Shown piece after piece: positions 35,623-46,104 of a DNA stretch of 64,000 nt. Numbering within the stretch: the first letter of the stretch is position 1; every line of letters begins with the position of its first letter. The notes below the pieces were generated by a model, which saw only the letters and a list, made by a program, of their open reading frames with translations, made no database searches and was not told the DNA's origin. Source of the stretch: Alphaproteobacteria bacterium (GTDB taxonomy: Bacteria; Pseudomonadota; Alphaproteobacteria; Geminicoccales; Geminicoccaceae). Position numbers and translations under genes: made by a program. The stretch lies in the NCBI GenBank assembly GCA_026982705.1, contig JALSGP010000012.1:1-64000 (forward strand). The letters run 5' to 3'.

Positions 35623-36130
35623 GCCGTCTCTCCCGTCGCGGCGGCATCCGCATCCGACAGTCCCACCCGCTCCGCCAGGCGCCGACGGGCCCTTCCCAGC
35701 CGGCTCATGAGAGTCCCGAGCGGTACCCCCATGCGCGCGGCCGCCTCGCGGTACGGCAGCCCCTCGATGCACACCAGCACCAGCGCGAGGCGCTGCCCTC
35801 CGGCAGGGCACGGATGGCCTCGCGCACCCGCCCCAGGGTGAGCCGCATCTCGCCGTCGCGGCGGCCGTCGGATCCGGGCAGATGATGCACGGTCTCCAGC
35901 TCCACCGTCGGGCCCCGCCGTCTGCGGCGGCGGCAGTCGTCGAGCCAGAGATTCTGCATGATGCGGTGCATCCAGGAGTCGAGGCGGGTGCCCGGCCGGA
36001 ACCGGTGGCGGTTGGCCAGCGCCCGCTCGACGGCCCGCTGCACCAGCTCGTCGGCCTCCTCCTCGTCGCGGCACAGGGCCCGCGCCATCCGGCGCAACCG
36101 GGGCAGGAGATCGACGAGCTCCGCGTCCAT
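35619..36130 (-). pseudogene. ECF RNA polymerase sigma factor, interrupted by a one-base frameshift
   Basis: Sigma-70 family ECF factor split between two frames. The first frame, from ATG 36130 (strong GAGGAGG site), encodes region 2: LLPRLRRMARALCRDEEEA, GTRLDSWMHRIMQNLWLDD, ending at AIRALPEG. The second frame resumes with QRLALVLVCIEGLPYREAA and MGVPLGTLMSRLGRARRRL (region 4 HTH) and ends at 35619. The join is near 35795, within a small hairpin, where one C appears to be missing. With it restored the protein would be about 170 residues, normal for ECF factors. The intact anti-sigma gene and promoter suggest a recent mutation or a sequence error rather than old decay. Confidence 0.75.
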
Positions 36131-36159
36131 GCCGCCTCCTCGGCAGGGGTCCCTTCCGA

Positions 36160-36186
36160 CAACGTCCGGCCGGCGCCTTTCATCCC
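36160..36186 (-). promoter_or_regulatory. Putative ECF-type promoter of the sigma/anti-sigma operon
   Basis: Minus-strand GGGATGAAA (36178-36186), 13 bp, CGTTG (36160-36164), 30 bp upstream of the sigma start. The identical motif with identical spacing is found on the plus strand 24 bp away, which suggests both are read by the encoded ECF factor. Confidence 0.65.
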
Positions 36187-36209
36187 GCCGGCCGGGCGGG
36201 GACGGGACC

Positions 36210-36236
36210 GGGATGAAACGTCTCCCGCCGTCGTTG
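36210..36236 (+). promoter_or_regulatory. Putative ECF-type promoter of the Gly-rich protein/protease operon
   Basis: Plus-strand GGGATGAAA (36210-36218), 13 bp, CGTTG (36232-36236), 57 bp upstream of the Gly-rich protein gene. It is the twin of the motif facing the sigma gene; the 13-bp spacers are unrelated in sequence, so only the boxes are conserved. Confidence 0.65.
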
Positions 36237-36292
36237 GCGGGGGTGGCGGGCGCGGCGGTCGCGCCCGTGGACATCCCGGAGGATAGGAGATC

Positions 36293-36937
36293 ATGATCAC
36301 GAGGCGAACGACTTGTCCGGCGACCCTGTGCCGGAGCGTCTCCGCGCTGGCCCTGGGTCTCGTCCTCGCCACCGCGTCAGTGGGACCGGCCTTTGCCCGC
36401 GGCCACGGCGGCGGCATGGGGGGCGGTGGCGGTATGGGCATGGGTGGCGGCATGGGCGGCGCGCCCGCCGATCACGACGTCGGTCCGGACCGCGCCGACG
36501 GGCCCGGCGACCAGGATGCCGGCGGGGGCGGCACCGGTGGCGGTCCGTCCGGCCCGGGGGCGCCCGGCGACGCGGACCACGGCCCCGGTGAAGACCGGCC
36601 CGGTGGTGCGGACGGCGGCATGGGTGGCCCCGGTGGCTTCGGCGGTGGAGCGGGGATGGCCGGCGACGGCGCCGCCACCGCCCACGACGGCGGGACGCTC
36701 GACGACGGAACGGACCACGGAGGTTCGGGACCGGGTATGGACAGGGATCCCGGCTCCGGCCGTGGTCATGCCGGCTCCGGCCTCGATCGCGCCGCCGGCA
36801 TGGCCCCGGTGGCGGTACCGAACGGGGGCGAGGCCGCGGGCGACCGTCCGCGGCGGATGGGACCGCCGGCGGGAGCCGGCCGCCCGGTCGACCGGCCCAC
36901 GCTGTTCCAGTATCTGTTCGGCCGGTCCGACGGCTGA
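36293..36937 (+). CDS. Secreted Gly/Asp-rich low-complexity protein
   Basis: Unrecognised protein of 214 residues. A signal peptide (SALALGLVLATASVGPAFA, to about 35) precedes a mature chain beginning RGHGGGMGGGGG and rich in Gly, Asp, Pro, Met and His. There is no Cys after the signal peptide and no obvious domain; the C-terminus RPTLFQYLFGRSDG is more structured. The start of the mature chain is nearly the same as that of the protease encoded next. ATG 36293 has GGAGGATAGGAG upstream. It probably belongs to the ECF regulon and may be a stress-exposed envelope protein or protease substrate, which is inference. Confidence 0.7.
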   Translation: MITRRTTCPATLCRSVSALALGLVLATASVGPAFARGHGGGMGGGGGMGMGGGMGGAPADHDVGPDRADGPGDQDAGGGGTGGGPSGPGAPGDADHGPGEDRPGGADGGMGGPGGFGGGAGMAGDGAATAHDGGTLDDGTDHGGSGPGMDRDPGSGRGHAGSGLDRAAGMAPVAVPNGGEAAGDRPRRMGPPAGAGRPVDRPTLFQYLFGRSDG

Positions 36938-36946
36938 CACGGGACC

Positions 36947-38359
36947 GTGATCGTCCGCCCGCTCCTCGCCCTGCTCGCCGCACTGGCGCTGGTCCTGACC
37001 GCCCCGGGCGTCCCCGCCCGGGGCCACGGCGGCGGCATGGGCGGGGGCGGCGGCGATCACGGCGGTCCGCCGGACGGGATGGGGCCCGGTGCCGCTGCGG
37101 GGTCGGGACACGGAACCGGCGCCGAGGATCGCGGCCCACCCGACGGCGCGCGGGCGCGCGGGGAACCGGGCATCGGCCCCCCATCGCCCGCGGCCACGGG
37201 CCGGGGATCGATGCGGGGGGCGGCCATGCCCGCGAGGACGGGGGTCGGACCCGGTGCCGGATCCGAGAACGATCGCTTCGGACCCGCCCTGCTCGCGAGC
37301 GGTCTCGATGCGGACGCGCTGGAGGCGGCCCTCGCCCTGGGCTTCCGGCTGCGCTCCCGCGAGCGGCTGGCGGCGCTGGATCTCCAGCTCGTCACCCTGG
37401 AACCGCCCCTCGGGGTCGATCCGGAGCGGGCGGCGCGCATGCTGACGGCGCGCTTTCCCGGCGTGGTGGTGGACTTCGACCATGCCTACGCCCCCCAGGG
37501 CACCGCCTCCCTGGAGACCTGCGACGACTGCTGGCCGCGGCGGCTGGTGGCCTGGCCGCCGGCACCGCGCTGTCGGGCCTCCGGCCCCCTGGCCCTGCTC
37601 GACGGCGCACCCCGCGTCGATCATCCCGCCCTCGCCGGCGCCCGTCTCACCGTCCACCGCCTCGCCGACGCCCCCGCCACCGAGCACGCCACCGCCCTCG
37701 CCCTGCTGCTGGTGGGCCGCGGCATCGGCCTCGTGCCGGAGGCGGCACTGCACGCCGTCGCCGTCTACCGGTCGACGCCGTGGGGCCCGCGGGCCGGCGT
37801 CCGCGATCTGGTGCGCGGTCTCGATCTCGCCCTCCGCCACCGGGTGCGGGTGGCGCTGATGCCGCTCGCCGGTCCGCCCAACCGGCTGCTCGCCCTCGCC
37901 CTGCGGCGCGCCCGCGCACGCGGCCTCCTCGCGGTGGCGGCGGCCGGCAATGGCGGTCCCTACGCGCCCCCGGCCCATCCGGCGGCACTGCCGGAGACGG
38001 TGGCCGTCACCGCCGTCGACCGCCGCCTCGCGCCCTGGCCCGCCGCCGGCCGCGGACCGCATCTGGACTTCGCCGCCCCCGGCGTGGCCCTGCCGCTTTC
38101 CGGTGCCGACGGGCGCCCCTTCCGCGCCAGCGGCACCTCCTTCGCCACCCCCTTCGTCGCCGCCGCCCTCGCCCTGGGTCCGGCCGCAGGCTTCCCGCGA
38201 CCGGACGCGCTGCTGGCGGAACTGGCGCGTCAGGCGGTGGATCTGGGCGCACCCGGGCGCGATCCCGTCTTCGGCCACGGGCTGGTCCGCCCGCCCGGCC
38301 CGTGCCGTCGTTCGCCCGCGACCGCACCGCCCGTTGCCTCCTCCACCGCGGCGCCCTAA
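36947..38359 (+). CDS. Secreted subtilisin-like serine protease (S8 family)
   Basis: Protein of 470 residues. The signal peptide ends near ARGHGG, followed by a Gly/Pro-rich stretch to about residue 105, a pro-region-like domain, and an S8 catalytic domain. The triad is Asp219 (LALLDGAP), His247 (ATEHATALAL) and Ser398 (ASGTSFATPFVAA), with oxyanion Asn335 (AAAGNGGP). The Asp and His motifs are shorter than in classic subtilisins. GTG 36947 lies 9 bp after the Gly-rich gene. Position downstream of an ECF promoter suggests envelope quality control or processing of the Gly-rich partner. The C-terminus is Ala/Pro-rich and has no membrane anchor. Confidence 0.82.
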   Translation: MIVRPLLALLAALALVLTAPGVPARGHGGGMGGGGGDHGGPPDGMGPGAAAGSGHGTGAEDRGPPDGARARGEPGIGPPSPAATGRGSMRGAAMPARTGVGPGAGSENDRFGPALLASGLDADALEAALALGFRLRSRERLAALDLQLVTLEPPLGVDPERAARMLTARFPGVVVDFDHAYAPQGTASLETCDDCWPRRLVAWPPAPRCRASGPLALLDGAPRVDHPALAGARLTVHRLADAPATEHATALALLLVGRGIGLVPEAALHAVAVYRSTPWGPRAGVRDLVRGLDLALRHRVRVALMPLAGPPNRLLALALRRARARGLLAVAAAGNGGPYAPPAHPAALPETVAVTAVDRRLAPWPAAGRGPHLDFAAPGVALPLSGADGRPFRASGTSFATPFVAAALALGPAAGFPRPDALLAELARQAVDLGAPGRDPVFGHGLVRPPGPCRRSPATAPPVASSTAAP

Positions 38360-38390
38360 GGCTGCCGGGGAGCCGTGGGGGAGGCGGACC

Positions 38391-39749
38391 GTGCGCATGC
38401 GCGTGGTGGACCAGCTCTGGGTGTCGCTGGCGGAGGCCGGGCGCGAGCTGCTGCGGCTCGGACGCGGCAATCGCCGGCGCGATGTCCTCGACCTCTGCCG
38501 CGACCTCCTCTCCACCCGCGGCGAGGCCTCGGGTACCGCCCTCGCCCGCGAGGTGGTGGAGGCGTGGCTGGCCATGGACGAGGACGCCCGTCTCCGCTTC
38601 TTCCTCCAGCTCCTCCACGAGTTCGGCGTCGACCAGGAGGCGGTGGAGCGGGCGCTGGAGTCCTACCGCCGCCACCCCGACGCCCGCACCCTCGCGCGCC
38701 TGCGGACGGCGGCCGAGCCGCGCCGGCAGGAACTGTTCCGGCGCATGAACATGGCGCCGGACGGCACCCGCCATCTCGTGGCCATGCGGGCCGAGCTGCT
38801 GCGCCATCTCGCCGCCCATCCGGAGCTGGCGGAGGTGGACGAGGACCTGCGCCAGCTCCTCTCCGGCTGGTTCAATCCGGGCTTCCTCACCCTCCAGCGC
38901 ATCGACTGGCACAGCCCCGCGGCCCTGCTGGAGAAGATCAAGACCTACGAGAAGGTCCACCGCATCCCCGATCTCGAATCCCTCAAGCGGCGCCTCGCCG
39001 CCGATCGCCGCTGCTACGCCTATTTCCACCCGGCACTGCCGGACGAACCGCTGATCTTCGTGGAGGTGGCGCTGGTGGCGGGCATGGCCGAGCACATCGC
39101 GCCCCTCATCGATCCGGAAGCGCCGGTCTTCGACCCGACCCGCGCCGACACGGCCATCTTCTACTCCATCAACAACTGCCAGGAGGGGCTCCGGGGCGTC
39201 ACCCTCGGCAATTTCCTCATCAAGCTGGTGGTGGAGGACCTGGGCCGGGAGCTGCCGCAACTGCGCACCTTCGCCACCCTCTCGCCGGTGCCGGGTTTCC
39301 GCTACTGGCTGGAACACGCCGAACAGGGCGAGGATCCGGTGATCGGCGAGGCGGAGCGGGCGGCGCTGGCGGTGGTGCGCGAGCCCGACTGGTGGCGGGA
39401 TCCCGCCCGCGCCGAGGAGGCGCGCGGGCCGCTCATGGCCCTCTGCGCCCACTATCTGGTGCGGGTGAAGGACGAGCGGGGCCGGCCCCGCGATCCGGTG
39501 GCGCGCTTCCATCTCCGGAACGGCGCCCGGCTCGAGCGCGTCGACTGGCTCGCCGACACCTCGCCCAAGGGGCTGCGCGAGAGCTTCGGCATCATGGTCA
39601 ACTATCTCTACGATCCGGCCCGCATCGTGCGGAACCACGAACGCTACGTGGCCAGCGGCGAGGTGACCCACTCGCCGGCGGTGCGGACGCTGCTGCGCGG
39701 CCTCGAGACGGGCGCCCGCCTGCCCGCCCGCGCCGGCGGTGCTTCTTGA
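38391..39749 (+). CDS. Malonyl-CoA decarboxylase
   Basis: Protein of 452 residues of the MLYCD/MatA family, converting malonyl-CoA to acetyl-CoA and CO2. Family blocks are [66 protein letters not shown], and near the end [19 protein letters not shown] 38391 is preferred because GGGGGAGG lies 6 bases upstream; ATG two codons later is the alternative. No malonyl-CoA synthetase or malonate transporter is adjacent, so a role in malonate use is not shown. Confidence 0.9.
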   Translation: MRMRVVDQLWVSLAEAGRELLRLGRGNRRRDVLDLCRDLLSTRGEASGTALAREVVEAWLAMDEDARLRFFLQLLHEFGVDQEAVERALESYRRHPDARTLARLRTAAEPRRQELFRRMNMAPDGTRHLVAMRAELLRHLAAHPELAEVDEDLRQLLSGWFNPGFLTLQRIDWHSPAALLEKIKTYEKVHRIPDLESLKRRLAADRRCYAYFHPALPDEPLIFVEVALVAGMAEHIAPLIDPEAPVFDPTRADTAIFYSINNCQEGLRGVTLGNFLIKLVVEDLGRELPQLRTFATLSPVPGFRYWLEHAEQGEDPVIGEAERAALAVVREPDWWRDPARAEEARGPLMALCAHYLVRVKDERGRPRDPVARFHLRNGARLERVDWLADTSPKGLRESFGIMVNYLYDPARIVRNHERYVASGEVTHSPAVRTLLRGLETGARLPARAGGAS

Positions 39750-39773
39750 CCCGCCGCCCCCGTACCCGCACAT
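39745..39773 (+). promoter_or_regulatory. Possible heat-shock (RpoH) promoter of hslVU
   Basis: CTTGACC at 39745-39751 and CCCGCACAT at 39765-39773, 13 bp apart, resemble the sigma-32 boxes CTTGAA and CCCCAT-T, 26 bp upstream of hslV. The -35 overlaps the stop of the decarboxylase gene. Confidence 0.35.
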
Positions 39774-39798
39774 GCGCGGGCGGACGGAGGAGACGGCG

Positions 39799-40350
39799 AT
39801 GGCACAGGGGTCCGTGCTGCACGGCACCACCATCCTCTCGGTGCGCAAGGGAAGCCAGGTGGTGGTGGCGGGCGACGGCCAGGTCACCCTCGAACACACG
39901 GTGGTCAAGGGCAACGCCCGCAAGGTGCGCCGCATCGGTCAGGGCGACGTGCTGGTGGGCTTCGCCGGCTCCACCGCCGACGCCTTCACGCTCCTGGAAC
40001 GGCTGGAGGCCAAGCTGGAACGCCATCCCCACCAGCTCGCCCGCGCCTGCGTCGAGCTGGCCAAGGAATGGCGGACCGACCGGTATCTGCGCCGCCTCGA
40101 GGCGATGCTGGCGGTGGCGGACCGCGAGATCTCGCTGCTGGTGACCGGCGCCGGCGACGTGCTGGAGCCGGAGGACGGCCTCATCGCCATCGGCTCCGGG
40201 GGGCCCTACGCCTTGGCGGCGGCGCGGGCGCTGCTCGACGTGGAGGGCCTCACCGCCGCACAGATCGCCCGCAGGGCGCTGACCATCGCCGCCGACATCT
40301 GCGTCTACACCAACCACGCCATCGTGCTCGAGACGCTGGAGGCCGGATGA
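39799..40350 (+). CDS. hslV: ATP-dependent protease subunit HslV
   Basis: Peptidase subunit of 183 residues of the HslUV (ClpYQ) protease. A nine-residue leader ends before the mature catalytic Thr in [16 protein letters not shown], a form usual in alphaproteobacteria. [21 protein letters not shown] and [20 protein letters not shown] are standard. ATG 39799 has GGAGGAGA upstream. The stop overlaps the hslU start. Confidence 0.97.
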   Translation: MAQGSVLHGTTILSVRKGSQVVVAGDGQVTLEHTVVKGNARKVRRIGQGDVLVGFAGSTADAFTLLERLEAKLERHPHQLARACVELAKEWRTDRYLRRLEAMLAVADREISLLVTGAGDVLEPEDGLIAIGSGGPYALAAARALLDVEGLTAAQIARRALTIAADICVYTNHAIVLETLEAG

Positions 40351-41654
40351 CCGCCCTCACCCCCCGCGAGATCGTCGGCGAACTGGACCGCTTCATCGTC
40401 GGCCAGCGGGCGGCCAAGCGGGCCGTCGCCATCGCGCTGCGCAACCGCTGGCGGCGCCGGCAGCTCGACGAGAGCCTGCGCGAGGAGGTGCTGCCCAAGA
40501 ACATCCTCATGATCGGCCCCACCGGCTGCGGCAAGACGGAGATCGCCCGCCGCCTCGCCCGCCTCGCCCAGGCCCCCTTCCTCAAGGTGGAGGCCACCAA
40601 GTTCACCGAGGTGGGCTATGTGGGCCGCGACGTGGAGAGCATCGTCCGCGACCTCGTGGAGGTGGCGGTGAAGATGACCCGCGAGCGGCTGCGGCGCGAG
40701 GTGTGGATCCAGGCCGAACGCCAGGCCGAGGAGCGGGTGCTGGACGCCCTCGTGGGTCCCACCGCCTCGCGGGAGACCCGCGAGAAGTTCCGCCGCATGC
40801 TGCGCGCCGGCCAGCTCGCCGACCGCGAGATCGAGGTGGAGGTGCTGGAGACGCCCCAGGGACTGCCGCTGTTCGAGATCCCGGGCATGCCCGGCGCCCA
40901 GATGGGGATGATCAACCTCCAGGACCTGCTGGGCCGCGCCTTCGGCCAGCGCACCCGCCGCCGCCGCATGACCGTCGCCGAGTCCCACGCGGTGCTGGTG
41001 GCGGAGGAGGCGGACAAGCTGGTGGACCAGGACCGGGTGGTGCGCGAGGCGATCGAGGCGGCGGAGCAGAACGGCATCGTCTTCCTCGACGAGATCGACA
41101 AGATCACCGCCCGTGAGGGCCGGATGGGTGCCGACGTCAGCCGCGAGGGGGTCCAGCGCGACCTGCTGCCGCTGGTGGAGGGCACCACCGTGGCCACCAA
41201 ATACGGACCGGTGCGCACCGACCACATCCTCTTCATCGCCTCCGGCGCCTTCCATCTCGCCAAGCCGTCGGATCTGCTGCCGGAGCTGCAGGGCCGTCTG
41301 CCCATCCGGGTGGAGCTGGAGCCGCTGGGGCGGCGGGAACTGCGCCGTATCCTGGTGGAACCCGAGGCGAGCCTCGTGCGCCAGTACACGGCCCTGCTGG
41401 CCACCGAGGGCGTGACGCTGGAGTTCACGGAGGAGGCCCTCGACGAGATCGCCGCCCTCGCCCACGAGATCAACACGAGGGTGGAGAACATCGGCGCCCG
41501 CCGGCTCCAGACGGTGATGGAGAAACTGGTGGAGGAGATCAGTTTCACCGCCCCCGACCGCGCCGGCGAGCGGGTGGTCGTCGACCGCGACTATGTGCGC
41601 CGGCAGGTGGGCGAGCTGGTGGCCGGCGCCGATCTCTCCCGCTTCATCCTGTGA
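40347..41654 (+). CDS. hslU: ATP-dependent protease ATPase subunit HslU
   Basis: AAA+ unfoldase of 435 residues paired with HslV. It shows [16 protein letters not shown] at the start, Walker [10 protein letters not shown] (Cys where Val is usual), the pore motif near GYVGRDVES, an I domain at about 110-230, Walker [12 protein letters not shown], sensor regions, and the C-terminal RFIL that inserts into HslV. ATG 40347 overlaps the hslV stop by 4 bp. The 3' end overlaps the TerC gene by 11 bp. Confidence 0.97.
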   Translation: MTALTPREIVGELDRFIVGQRAAKRAVAIALRNRWRRRQLDESLREEVLPKNILMIGPTGCGKTEIARRLARLAQAPFLKVEATKFTEVGYVGRDVESIVRDLVEVAVKMTRERLRREVWIQAERQAEERVLDALVGPTASRETREKFRRMLRAGQLADREIEVEVLETPQGLPLFEIPGMPGAQMGMINLQDLLGRAFGQRTRRRRMTVAESHAVLVAEEADKLVDQDRVVREAIEAAEQNGIVFLDEIDKITAREGRMGADVSREGVQRDLLPLVEGTTVATKYGPVRTDHILFIASGAFHLAKPSDLLPELQGRLPIRVELEPLGRRELRRILVEPEASLVRQYTALLATEGVTLEFTEEALDEIAALAHEINTRVENIGARRLQTVMEKLVEEISFTAPDRAGERVVVDRDYVRRQVGELVAGADLSRFIL

Positions 41655-42300
41655 GGGACGGGAGGACGCCGGCCGCCTCGAGGCCGTGCCACACCTCCAG
41701 CCCGCCCTCCCAGATCATGTCGAGGGCCACGTAGAGGACGATGGCGATGCCGACATAGGCGATCCAGCGGTGGCGCTCGACGAGACGGGCGATGAAACCG
41801 GCGGCGACGGCCATCAGGGCCACCGACAGCACCAGGCCGAAGGCCATGATGTAGGGATGCTCGCGGGCGGCCCCGGCCACCGCCAGGACGTTGTCGAGGG
41901 ACATGGAGACGTCGGCGACGGTGACTTGGGCCACCGCCGAGGCGAAGGTCTTGCCGCCGGCGCCGACGACCGCCGTGGCGGCGTTCGCCGCCTCCCCGTC
42001 CGTCCCGTCCGCGGGATGGAGCTCGCGCCACATCTTCCAGGCCACCCACAGCAGCAGCAGGCCGCCCGCCAGCACCAGTCCGAAGACGCTGAGGAGCTGC
42101 ACCGCGACGAGCGCGAAGAGGACGCGCAGCACCAGCGCCAGGGAGGCACCGAGGGCGATCACGCGCCGCTGCTGACGCGGCGGCAGTCCGGCGGCGGCGG
42201 TGCCCACCACCACCGCATTGTCGCCGGCCAGCACGATGTCGATGAGGACCACCGACACGAAGGCCTGGATCTGGCTCGCCAGCAGCGGATCGATCACCAT
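41644..42300 (-). CDS. TerC family membrane protein
   Basis: Integral membrane protein of 218 residues with about seven helices and the acidic TerC motifs [11 protein letters not shown] in the first span and [10 protein letters not shown] in the fourth. Family members such as MeeF/MeeY and YjbE export Mn2+, often for metallation of exported proteins; that function is inferred. ATG 42300 is the start. A short Asp/Gly/Ala loop ([15 protein letters not shown]) separates the two halves. Convergent with hslU. Confidence 0.88.
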   Translation of the reverse strand: MVIDPLLASQIQAFVSVVLIDIVLAGDNAVVVGTAAAGLPPRQQRRVIALGASLALVLRVLFALVAVQLLSVFGLVLAGGLLLLWVAWKMWRELHPADGTDGEAANAATAVVGAGGKTFASAVAQVTVADVSMSLDNVLAVAGAAREHPYIMAFGLVLSVALMAVAAGFIARLVERHRWIAYVGIAIVLYVALDMIWEGGLEVWHGLEAAGVLPSLTG

Positions 42301-42450
42301 CGCCGCCTCTCCGGCACCCCGGCGGAGGCTTAGAGCAGTGCGCGGCGCTTGACCATGGTGGAGGGGGACGGACGGCCGCGGTCCGCTTCCGCCGGGGCCC
42401 GCCGCGTGCTAGCGGGAGCCGCGACCGGTCCGGAGCGGAGGGACGCGGCG

Positions 42451-43983
<1,533 letters not shown>

Positions 43984-44038
43984 ACCCGCTCCGGGCCGAC
44001 GCCCGCGGATCGCCGCGGACGCCGGCCCCTCCGCGGGC

Positions 44039-44665
44039 TCAGTCGGGCACGCGGCGCCAGCCGCCGGTGCGGCGGTCGATCTCGAACTTGTCCACGACGA
44101 CACCCCCTTCCCGGGTCACCAGTTCGGCGACGATGGTGTCCTCGTCCTTCTCCTCGACGCGCCCGACGGTGATGCGCGGGTTGCCGTGCATGGCGAGCCA
44201 GCGCTCCAGCCAGGCCTTCACGTCCCCGGTATCGAGGGGGCGGCTCGGGGTGACGCGTCCGGGAGCGCCGTCCCAGCCCCCGCCCCAGCCGGGCATCGCC
44301 CAGCCGCGACCCATCATCCCTGGGCCCATCATCATGCCCCCCATCATGCCCATGCCGGGTCCCATCATGCCCATGCCGGGCCCCATCGTGCCCGGGCCCG
44401 GCATGCCGCCGCCGGGGGCCGCGGGGGCACAGGGACCGGCCGGCGCCTGCCCCGGCTTGCCGGGCATCGCCGGCCCCCGGCCCGCCATCCCCGCGCCCGG
44501 GCCCATCATCCCGGGGCCCATCATCCCCGGCCCCATCGGGCCGACGGTTCCGGGCGTTCCGCCGCCGTGGGCCCAGGCGCCCGCCGCACCGGCCAGCAGC
44601 GCGCCCGCGGCCGCCGCCGCCAGCAGTCGTCGCGGGGCACGACCCCATCCGCTCCTCGTCGTCAT
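44039..44665 (-). CDS. Secreted Met-rich protein with PepSY-like C-terminus
   Basis: Protein of 208 residues. A signal peptide (LLAAAAAGALLAGAAGAWA) is followed by HGGG and then about 100 residues of repeats of the type GPGMMGPGM and GMGMMGPGMGMMGG, giving over 25 Met. The last 65 residues (DVKAWLERWLAMHGNPR ... FEIDRRTGGWRRVPD) look like a PepSY-type domain. Met-rich repeats of this type bind Cu(I) in known copper proteins. A CueR-like operator lies upstream, which makes a periplasmic copper-handling role plausible but unproven. ATG 44665 has GGAGGCGGAG before it. Confidence 0.75.
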   Translation of the reverse strand: MTTRSGWGRAPRRLLAAAAAGALLAGAAGAWAHGGGTPGTVGPMGPGMMGPGMMGPGAGMAGRGPAMPGKPGQAPAGPCAPAAPGGGMPGPGTMGPGMGMMGPGMGMMGGMMMGPGMMGRGWAMPGWGGGWDGAPGRVTPSRPLDTGDVKAWLERWLAMHGNPRITVGRVEEKDEDTIVAELVTREGGVVVDKFEIDRRTGGWRRVPD

Positions 44666-44725
44666 CTCCGCCTCCGTTCTCTCGCGGACGCGGCTCCGCG
44701 CCCGCCGGTTCGGACTTCGAGCTGG

Positions 44726-44749
44726 GCATTCCCCCTGCCGGAAGGTCAA
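44726..44749 (-). promoter_or_regulatory. CueR/MerR-like operator-promoter of the Met-rich protein gene
   Basis: Plus-strand reading GCATTCC-CCCTGCC-GGAAGGT (44726-44746): one perfect and one 5/7 half site of the CueR dyad ACCTTCC-N7-GGAAGGT. The minus-strand -35 TTGACC (44744-44749) overlaps it, and the -10 must be 19 bp away, the long spacing typical of MerR-family promoters. No cueR gene is in the window. Confidence 0.5.
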
Positions 44750-44844
44750 GGCGGCGGAGATGAAGCTTCCGTCACGAACGGACGGCGCCGGAGCCCGCGG
44801 CTCCGGCGCCGCCCCTCGTCGCCGTGGGGCGACGGGCCGTCTTC

Positions 44845-45207
44845 TCAGGCGGTCTGCGGCTCGTGCCGGGCCCGCCAGGCGCTCCAGACGGCGAGGGCCA
44901 GGGTCACCAGCCCCACCACCACGTGGTTCCACACCGCCGCCGTCACCGCCGCATAGCCCACGAGCCAGGGCGAGACCACCAGCCACAGGCCCAGCAGGGC
45001 ATTCACCCACTCCTCCCACTCGTGGAAGGCGGTGAGCGCGGCGATGGCCGCCACGGCGACGATCACGCCCGGAATCCAGGCGTTCCACGCCGCCGCCGTC
45101 TCGCCGGCGTAACCCAGGAGCCAGGGCGAGATCACGAGCCACAGACCGAGCACGGCGTTGACGGCATCCTGCCACTGCCGCGCGATCCGTTCGCCGAAGG
45201 TCGCCAT
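44845..45207 (-). CDS. SPW-repeat membrane protein
   Basis: Protein of 120 residues made of two SPW repeats: NAVLGLWLVISPWLLGYA and NALLGLWLVVSPWLVGYA, each a pair of membrane helices with the SPW turn. Function of the family is unknown. ATG 45207 is preceded by GGGGAGG. It stands alone between the copper-type promoter region and a SpoU methyltransferase gene. Confidence 0.88.
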   Translation of the reverse strand: MATFGERIARQWQDAVNAVLGLWLVISPWLLGYAGETAAAWNAWIPGVIVAVAAIAALTAFHEWEEWVNALLGLWLVVSPWLVGYAAVTAAVWNHVVVGLVTLALAVWSAWRARHEPQTA

Positions 45208-45261
45208 GGCTCACCTCCCCGATCGAATCCGCGACCCGGCACTTCGCTTTTCGGAACGAAT

Positions 45262-46041
45262 CTAGGTTCCGTCGCCCTCGCCGCGCAAGAGGGGACCGCA
45301 GAGGCGCAGCACGTAGAGGACCGCCGCCACCGCCGTGGCCAGATTGAGGCTGGAGACGCCCGCGCGCATGGGCAGGCGGAAGCGGCCTCGGGCCCGCGCC
45401 CGCAGCTCCGCCGACAGACCGCGCCGCTCCGAACCGAAGGCCAGCACCGCATCCGCCGGGATCCGGCGAGGGTCCAGCGGCGCGCCCTCCGGATCGAGGG
45501 CGTAGAGGGGACGGTCCAGGACCGGCGGCGCCTCGCACCCCACCACCGGCAGCGCGAAGTGGAGCCCCGCCGCCGTGCGCAGGGCCGTGCCATGCCAGGG
45601 ATCGTAGGGGCCGGTGGTGACGACGCCGGCACAGTCCGCCGCCGCCGCCACCCGGATCACCGCCCCCACATTGCCGAGATGGGCGGGCCGTTCCAGCAGC
45701 ACCACCGGCCGGTCGCGGGCGAGATCGGCGAGGGTGGCGCGGGGCCGCGCCGCCACCGCCAACACCCCGGTCTCCGGCGGCCGCGGCCACAGCCGGGCGA
45801 AGACCTCCGCGCCCACCTCCTCCGGGACGCGCGCGAACCAGTCCGCGAGATCGGGCGCGAGGGTGCGGGCGAGAGTCACCACCTGAGACCGATCGGCCAC
45901 GACGGCGAGACGGATGTCGGCGCCGAAGCGCAGGGCGTGCTTGACGGCGTGGAAACCTTCCAGCACCACTCGGTCTCCCCGGGTCGCGGCCTCGCGCAGA
46001 CGTGCGGCGAGGACGGCGCGGTGGCGACGGTCCGTCGTCAC
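45262..46041 (-). CDS. SpoU/TrmH family RNA 2'-O-methyltransferase
   Basis: Protein of 259 residues. The N-terminal part (VLEGFHAVKHALRFGADIRL) is the usual substrate-binding segment; the SPOUT domain has RPAHLGNVGAVIRVAAAADCAGVV, then the knot motifs VLAFGSERRGLS and FRLPMRAGVSSLNLATAVAAVLY. It methylates a ribose in tRNA or rRNA; the target is not evident. GTG 46041 has GGAGGGCGGG upstream. Divergent from the SDR gene. Confidence 0.88.
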   Translation of the reverse strand: MTTDRRHRAVLAARLREAATRGDRVVLEGFHAVKHALRFGADIRLAVVADRSQVVTLARTLAPDLADWFARVPEEVGAEVFARLWPRPPETGVLAVAARPRATLADLARDRPVVLLERPAHLGNVGAVIRVAAAADCAGVVTTGPYDPWHGTALRTAAGLHFALPVVGCEAPPVLDRPLYALDPEGAPLDPRRIPADAVLAFGSERRGLSAELRARARGRFRLPMRAGVSSLNLATAVAAVLYVLRLCGPLLRGEGDGT

Positions 46042-46104
46042 GGCCCCGCCCTCCGCCGGCCGTGATCCGGGCAAGGAAGAGGAAACGCCGGGAGAGACGG
46101 GATC

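Noticed and set aside
35619-36130. Programmed -1 frameshift in the ECF sigma gene
   Set aside because: There is no slippery heptamer, and the hairpin overlaps rather than follows the shift site; a single-base error or mutation is simpler.
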